Below, in pieces: positions 60,360 to 64,000 of a stretch of DNA of 64,000 bases. This DNA is from JAXGYX01 sp040772065 (GTDB taxonomy: Bacteria > Bacillota > Clostridia > Saccharofermentanales > Fastidiosipilaceae). Where the stretch lies: NCBI GenBank assembly GCA_040772065.1, contig JAXGYX010000001.1, positions 434,001-498,000 of the forward strand, written 5' to 3'. Made by a program: the position numbers and the translations under genes. The notes below the pieces were generated by a model. That model saw only the letters and a program-made list of their open reading frames with translations. It ran no database searches and had not been told where the DNA came from. Each line of letters begins with the position of its first letter. The first letter of the stretch is position 1.

Positions 60360-62102
60360 ATGGATTTTGTTTCACAAATCGCGCTGTTCATAGCGGAAAA
60401 AACAGATCTTGCACGAGAGGAAGTGCAAAATTATATAGAGGTGCCGGCGCAACAGGAGATGGGAGACTTCGCGCTTCCTTGCTTTCGTCTGGCGAAAACA
60501 ATGCGGCGCGCTCCGCAACAAATCGCTGCGGATTTGTCCGAACAGCTGCGGCCGCTTCCCGATTTCATTGAACGTGTGGAGGCCGTGGGTGGTTTTTTAA
60601 ATTTCTCAATCAATCGAGCGGTGAGGATCAAGAACACCTTGAGCATGATTTTGGACGAGAGTCATCAACCGGGCAGTTCGGATGTCGGCGGAAAAAAGAC
60701 GGTGATTGTTGAGTATTCTTCACCAAACATCGCCAAACCATTCCATATCGGACATGGGTTCACCACGATTCTTGGTGAATCCCTCGCAAGAATTTACGCA
60801 AGACAAGGATACGATGTGGTCCGGTTCAATCACCTGGGCGATTATGGCACTCAGTTTGGCAAGCTGATTGTGGCCATCGATTTGTGGGTCGACGAGGAGC
60901 GGCTGAAAAATGAGCCGATCACCGAATTGCTGCGAGTCTATGTTAAATTTCACGAGGAGGCGAAGCGGGAAGAAACTGACCATGATGGTGTCAGTCAGCT
61001 CGAAATTCGGGCGCGCGAGGCATTTCGCAATTTGGAAAACGGTGAGCCGCACGAACTGAGGCTCTGGCAAACCATTCGTGATTTGAGTCTGGAGGAATTT
61101 TCTCGGGTGTATGACCGCCTGGGCATACATTTTGATAATTTAAATGGTGAGAGTTTTTACAGTAGCCGTATTCCTGATGTTGTGGCTCTGCTCAACGAGC
61201 GACATTTGTTGGAGCAAAGTGAAGGGGCGCAGGTTGTTCGCCTGGACGAGTATGATCTGCCGCCCTGTATCATTCTTAAATCTGACGGCACGACAATCTA
61301 CGCCTCACGTGATTTGGCAGCGGTTTTGTACCGCGATGAGGAATACCGGTTTGAAAAGAACATTTACGTGGTCGGCATCCCCCAAACCATGCATTTTAAG
61401 CAGGTTTTTTCTGTGCTGGATAAAGCCGGGTGCGACTGTGCCAAACGCTGCGTCCACGTCCCCTTTGGCACAGTCAAGTTCCCCGATCGTAAATTATCCA
61501 CCCGAGAAGGCGATGTGATCAAGTTGGAGGATCTGCTGAACGAGGCGGTCGCGAAAACGCGCGAGATCATCGCCAAAAACGCCTCTCAGAGGGGTGAGGA
61601 CATGTCGAACGAAGAGATTGACGAGATCGCGGAAAAAGTGGGTCTGGGCGCGGTCGTCTATCTCTTTTTGCGCAATGGTCGTGAGCGGGATATTGTCTTC
61701 CGCTGGGAAGAAGTGCTTGATTTTGAAGGTGACACCGCGCCTTATCTGCAATATACCTATGCGCGCGCCCGCAGTATATTGCGCCGGGCGAAGGATGAAA
61801 TTCAAGACGACATGATTGCGTATCAACGAATCGACAGCGACTCGGTCTATCAGGTTGTGGTCGCGCTGGATGGCTTCGCGGACAGCGTGGCGGACGCCTG
61901 CGAGGCCAACGAGCCCTATATCATCGCGCGGCAGATCCATTTGATCGCTCGACAATTCAACAAGTTTTATAACAATGAACATATTTTAAACGAACAGGAT
62001 GAAGAGTTACGGCGCGGTCGGCTGGCGGTCTGCCAATGCGTGTGTCGGATCTTGAAAGTTGGGCTGGAACTGCTCGGCATCGAAGCCGTGGAGAAAATGT
62101 GA
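60360..62102 (+). CDS. argS: Arginyl-tRNA synthetase
   Basis: Charges tRNA-Arg. The 580-residue class Ia enzyme has the N-terminal tRNA D-loop-recognition domain, the HIGH-type SPNIAKPFHIGHGFTT, and the KMSKS-equivalent KFPDRKLSTREGD. The all-alpha anticodon-binding domain ends at the usual place. The start has no strong RBS (GGGAGTGTTGTCGAT ATG). Its TGA overlaps the ATG of the next gene by one base (TGATG), so translation of the two is probably coupled. Confidence 0.95.
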   Translation: MDFVSQIALFIAEKTDLAREEVQNYIEVPAQQEMGDFALPCFRLAKTMRRAPQQIAADLSEQLRPLPDFIERVEAVGGFLNFSINRAVRIKNTLSMILDESHQPGSSDVGGKKTVIVEYSSPNIAKPFHIGHGFTTILGESLARIYARQGYDVVRFNHLGDYGTQFGKLIVAIDLWVDEERLKNEPITELLRVYVKFHEEAKREETDHDGVSQLEIRAREAFRNLENGEPHELRLWQTIRDLSLEEFSRVYDRLGIHFDNLNGESFYSSRIPDVVALLNERHLLEQSEGAQVVRLDEYDLPPCIILKSDGTTIYASRDLAAVLYRDEEYRFEKNIYVVGIPQTMHFKQVFSVLDKAGCDCAKRCVHVPFGTVKFPDRKLSTREGDVIKLEDLLNEAVAKTREIIAKNASQRGEDMSNEEIDEIAEKVGLGAVVYLFLRNGRERDIVFRWEEVLDFEGDTAPYLQYTYARARSILRRAKDEIQDDMIAYQRIDSDSVYQVVVALDGFADSVADACEANEPYIIARQIHLIARQFNKFYNNEHILNEQDEELRRGRLAVCQCVCRILKVGLELLGIEAVEKM

Positions 62103-63796
62103 TGACGCTCTTTACCGGTCAATTGGACGCGCCTGACCAACCCATTCAACCGCACTGGCCGGTTTGGGATACCTGCCGCTCGTTTCAGGATCTGTTTTAT
62201 CAGCCTGTGTATTTAAGTGAGATTCAACAGGCCCTGGACAAGGCGGTGCGCGCCCAAAAATGGCGCGGTGGGCCTGAACATTTTTTGACGACGATCGAGC
62301 CGGTTCGCCAACTTTACAACGAATACGCTCAAGCGCGCTCGATTGCGGAAGTCTGCTATCAAATGAATCGTTCCGATCCGTTTTACACAGCGGAGCGAGC
62401 GCGTTACCGTGTCGAGCGAAAAGAGATCACATTATTGATCCAGCTGCTGTTCGAAGGCGTCATGGCTGATAAGAAGTTTTTGCCTGAAATAGCCGAGGCG
62501 ATGGGTAAGATGCCATTGCTGACCGTTCACAATTGGCGGGCGATTCATCACCATTATGTGGAGGAGCAACAAGCGGAAGAAGACTTCCTGGTTGAAAAAA
62601 TTCAAGCGGATGGCGAGTTCATTAGTGAACTCAGCATGCTTGACACCCACCATGACTGGCGTCCTCCTGCCAATCTGCCTGCGGATTTCACCACCGATAT
62701 TGTTCACTTGATGCAGGTTCGTCAGGAGCTCGCGATCGAGCAGGGCTTTGACTCTTTTGTGCAATTGGGCTACCGCAGACTGAGTTATTTAGACTTTTTG
62801 CCCTGGCAAGCCGAACAATTGCATCAGTATATCGAGGACTATTTCGTGCCGTTGGCCTCAGCGCTGCGCGCGGCTGACCAAGAATCGACCGACATCCGTC
62901 CCGGCGATATTTTTCGGGCCTCGATCACAGCCGCTCCCACGCCATCCTTGCCGACGTCTATTTCCGAAGCTGCGCGCATCAATCGCGTTTTTAAAGATAG
63001 CCTTGGTGAGGACACCGGAGATTTCTGGTTGAATCTCGATAAACTCGGTTATATTCAGACTTTTGATTGGAAGAATGTGGAACGTAGAGCCAAGTGCTAT
63101 CGTTTGACGGATCCTTCGCTGCCCGTCCTGTTTTCCAATCGTAAATTATCGACCTCGACATTGGCGGATTTCTTGAATATCGGTGGCCGCGCCTACGGAC
63201 ATCTGCTCAGCTCGGATCGCTCGGGCGTCTATTTTTATCAGGATGTGCCACTCGCGGTGCTGCGTATTTGGGGAAAAGTCATGGAGTTTTTGGGCCACCG
63301 GGGAGTGGAAGGGGTGTTCGAAGATCCAAACGATGCGGAAATTTGGCGCCAATATCATATGCGATCACAAGTTATGGAATTGCCCTTGCTTGCGTTGATT
63401 GACCGATTCCAAATGTATTTGCACCAGAATTTCACCTTGGGAGTCGATGAGTGGAACAGAGAGTGGTTGATTTTGGTGGCGCGATATTTTCCGGACCTGG
63501 CTGAGGATGAAGAATGGCTGGCCCGTCAACTATATTCATGGCGCGGTGTGCTCTCCACATACACGGAGCCGTTTTCCGCTCTTTCCAAGGCCGTCTCAGT
63601 TGTCTCCGGACTATCTGTCTGGGACAAGGCGCGCGAAAACCGCGAGCTTTCTCTGGCTCAGTTTGATCAATTTTGCGCCCGCACATTGGATGACAGTTGC
63701 TTGTTGTTGTTGGAAAAAACAGGTTTGAGCTCACCTTTTGAAAAGGATACGATCAAACGCCTTGCTTTTCAGACTTGCTATTACTTAGGTTTTTGA
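62102..63796 (+). CDS. M3-family oligoendopeptidase homologue without zinc site (predicted pseudoenzyme)
   Basis: A 564-residue, mostly helical protein that aligns with M3 (PepF-like) oligoendopeptidases. The segment PVLFSNRKLSTSTLADFL matches the PFIFSNFNGT...DVLTHEAGH block before the active site. The HExxH zinc motif is replaced by NIGGR (residues 359-363, codons 63176-63190). In the third-ligand motif the Glu is Arg388 (LRIWGKVMEF against AEIxSxxxE). So all metal ligands and the catalytic Glu are gone. The frame is open over full length and coupled to argS by TGATG. It may have kept a peptide-binding role, or something else. RBS near the stop of argS is poor. Family assignment is by pattern, moderate to good. 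Confidence 0.75.
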   Translation: MTLFTGQLDAPDQPIQPHWPVWDTCRSFQDLFYQPVYLSEIQQALDKAVRAQKWRGGPEHFLTTIEPVRQLYNEYAQARSIAEVCYQMNRSDPFYTAERARYRVERKEITLLIQLLFEGVMADKKFLPEIAEAMGKMPLLTVHNWRAIHHHYVEEQQAEEDFLVEKIQADGEFISELSMLDTHHDWRPPANLPADFTTDIVHLMQVRQELAIEQGFDSFVQLGYRRLSYLDFLPWQAEQLHQYIEDYFVPLASALRAADQESTDIRPGDIFRASITAAPTPSLPTSISEAARINRVFKDSLGEDTGDFWLNLDKLGYIQTFDWKNVERRAKCYRLTDPSLPVLFSNRKLSTSTLADFLNIGGRAYGHLLSSDRSGVYFYQDVPLAVLRIWGKVMEFLGHRGVEGVFEDPNDAEIWRQYHMRSQVMELPLLALIDRFQMYLHQNFTLGVDEWNREWLILVARYFPDLAEDEEWLARQLYSWRGVLSTYTEPFSALSKAVSVVSGLSVWDKARENRELSLAQFDQFCARTLDDSCLLLLEKTGLSSPFEKDTIKRLAFQTCYYLGF

Positions 63797-63810
63797 TTAA
63801 AAGGAGACAG

Positions 63811-64000
63811 ATGAATAAAGAGAATACAGAACGATTGCTGATTGTGGCCACGCAAAACGAAGACAAATTGACTGAGATTCGCGCAATTTTAAGTGCCTTG
63901 CCGCTGACCGTCCGGTCGCAAAAGGAGCTGAGTCTTTTCGCGGATGTGGAAGAGGACGGCGACAGTTTCAGCGCCAACGCCCTATTAAAGGCCCGGGCGA
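63811..64000 (+). CDS. rdgB: dITP/XTP pyrophosphatase (RdgB/HAM1 family), 3' end beyond the window
   Basis: Removes non-canonical purine nucleotides (dITP, XTP) from the pool. The first 63 residues are inside the window. They show LLIVATQNEDKLTEIRAIL, matching the family's ATNNxxKxxEIxxIL start, and VEEDGDSFSANALLKARA, matching the second motif ExGxTFExNAxxKA. AAAGGAG lies 4-5 bp before the ATG. It follows the M3 homologue by 14 bp and is probably in the argS transcript. Confidence 0.85.
   Translation, partial: MNKENTERLLIVATQNEDKLTEIRAILSALPLTVRSQKELSLFADVEEDGDSFSANALLKARA

Noticed and set aside
1..64000. tRNA genes, rRNA genes, T-box leaders and common riboswitches
   Set aside because: I looked for T-loop (GGTTCGAATCC-like) and T-box (AGGGTGGNACC) sequences by eye, also in front of lysS, glnS, gltX and argS, and saw none. 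A covariance-model search (tRNAscan-SE, Rfam) would be decisive.

Overview
The window is ordinary-looking chromosome of an anaerobic member of the Bacillota, most likely class Clostridia. This is inferred from content: AddAB instead of RecBCD, the HrcA/CIRCE heat-shock operon with hemW in front and prmA behind, a glgC-glgD pair, a desulforedoxin-type superoxide reductase, an iron-type alcohol dehydrogenase, an archaeal-type phosphoglycerate mutase, and a DUF5685-DnaJ pair. Base composition is close to 50% GC and looks even throughout. I see no tRNA, rRNA, CRISPR array, prophage or plasmid gene. Genus and species cannot be read from this sequence.

Layout. 0.2-9.8 kb: an overlapping operon of an acyl-CoA ligase, addB and addA, facing tadA. 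10-14.3 kb: a zinc-ribbon membrane protein, trxB, an intact IS6-family insertion sequence (11785-13131) inserted in the trxB leader, a small membrane protein and superoxide reductase. 14.4-18.1 kb: guaB, greA, lysS. 18.2-25.8 kb: rsuA, a membrane protein, pyruvate kinase, an aldehyde-dehydrogenase homologue lacking its catalytic residues, an HtrA protease and an alcohol dehydrogenase. 26-30.2 kb: inositol catabolism genes iolG, iolD and iolE behind a promoter with a clear operator dyad. 30.3-36 kb: a lipoprotein polysaccharide deacetylase with a 10-copy repeat, an HPr-like protein without the phosphorylated histidine, and a heterodimeric ABC exporter. 36-39.3 kb: glnS and gltX. 39.4-44.8 kb: DUF5685, a cysteine-tailed DnaJ protein, a membrane protein, an M28-like lipoprotein, and an AAA ATPase plus DUF4276 pair that may be a defence module. 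44.8-52.3 kb: hemW, hrcA, grpE, dnaK, dnaJ, prmA. 52.6-60.3 kb: apgM and the glycogen cluster glgC, glgD, glgA plus a GH13 glycosidase. 60.4-64 kb: argS, an M3-peptidase homologue without its zinc site, and the start of an rdgB-like gene.

Most of the window is housekeeping: DNA repair, tRNA charging and modification, protein folding, glycolysis and glycogen storage. The less ordinary items are two full-length homologues of enzymes whose active sites have been replaced (ALDH at 21695, M3 peptidase at 62102), two further homologues missing key residues (M28-like at 41458, HPr-like at 32017), an IS insertion whose 8-bp target duplication is the trxB ribosome-binding site, the AAA/DUF4276 pair overlapping hemW, a DnaJ protein ending in a cysteine string, and an IMP dehydrogenase that resembles the enzyme of the protist Tritrichomonas foetus.
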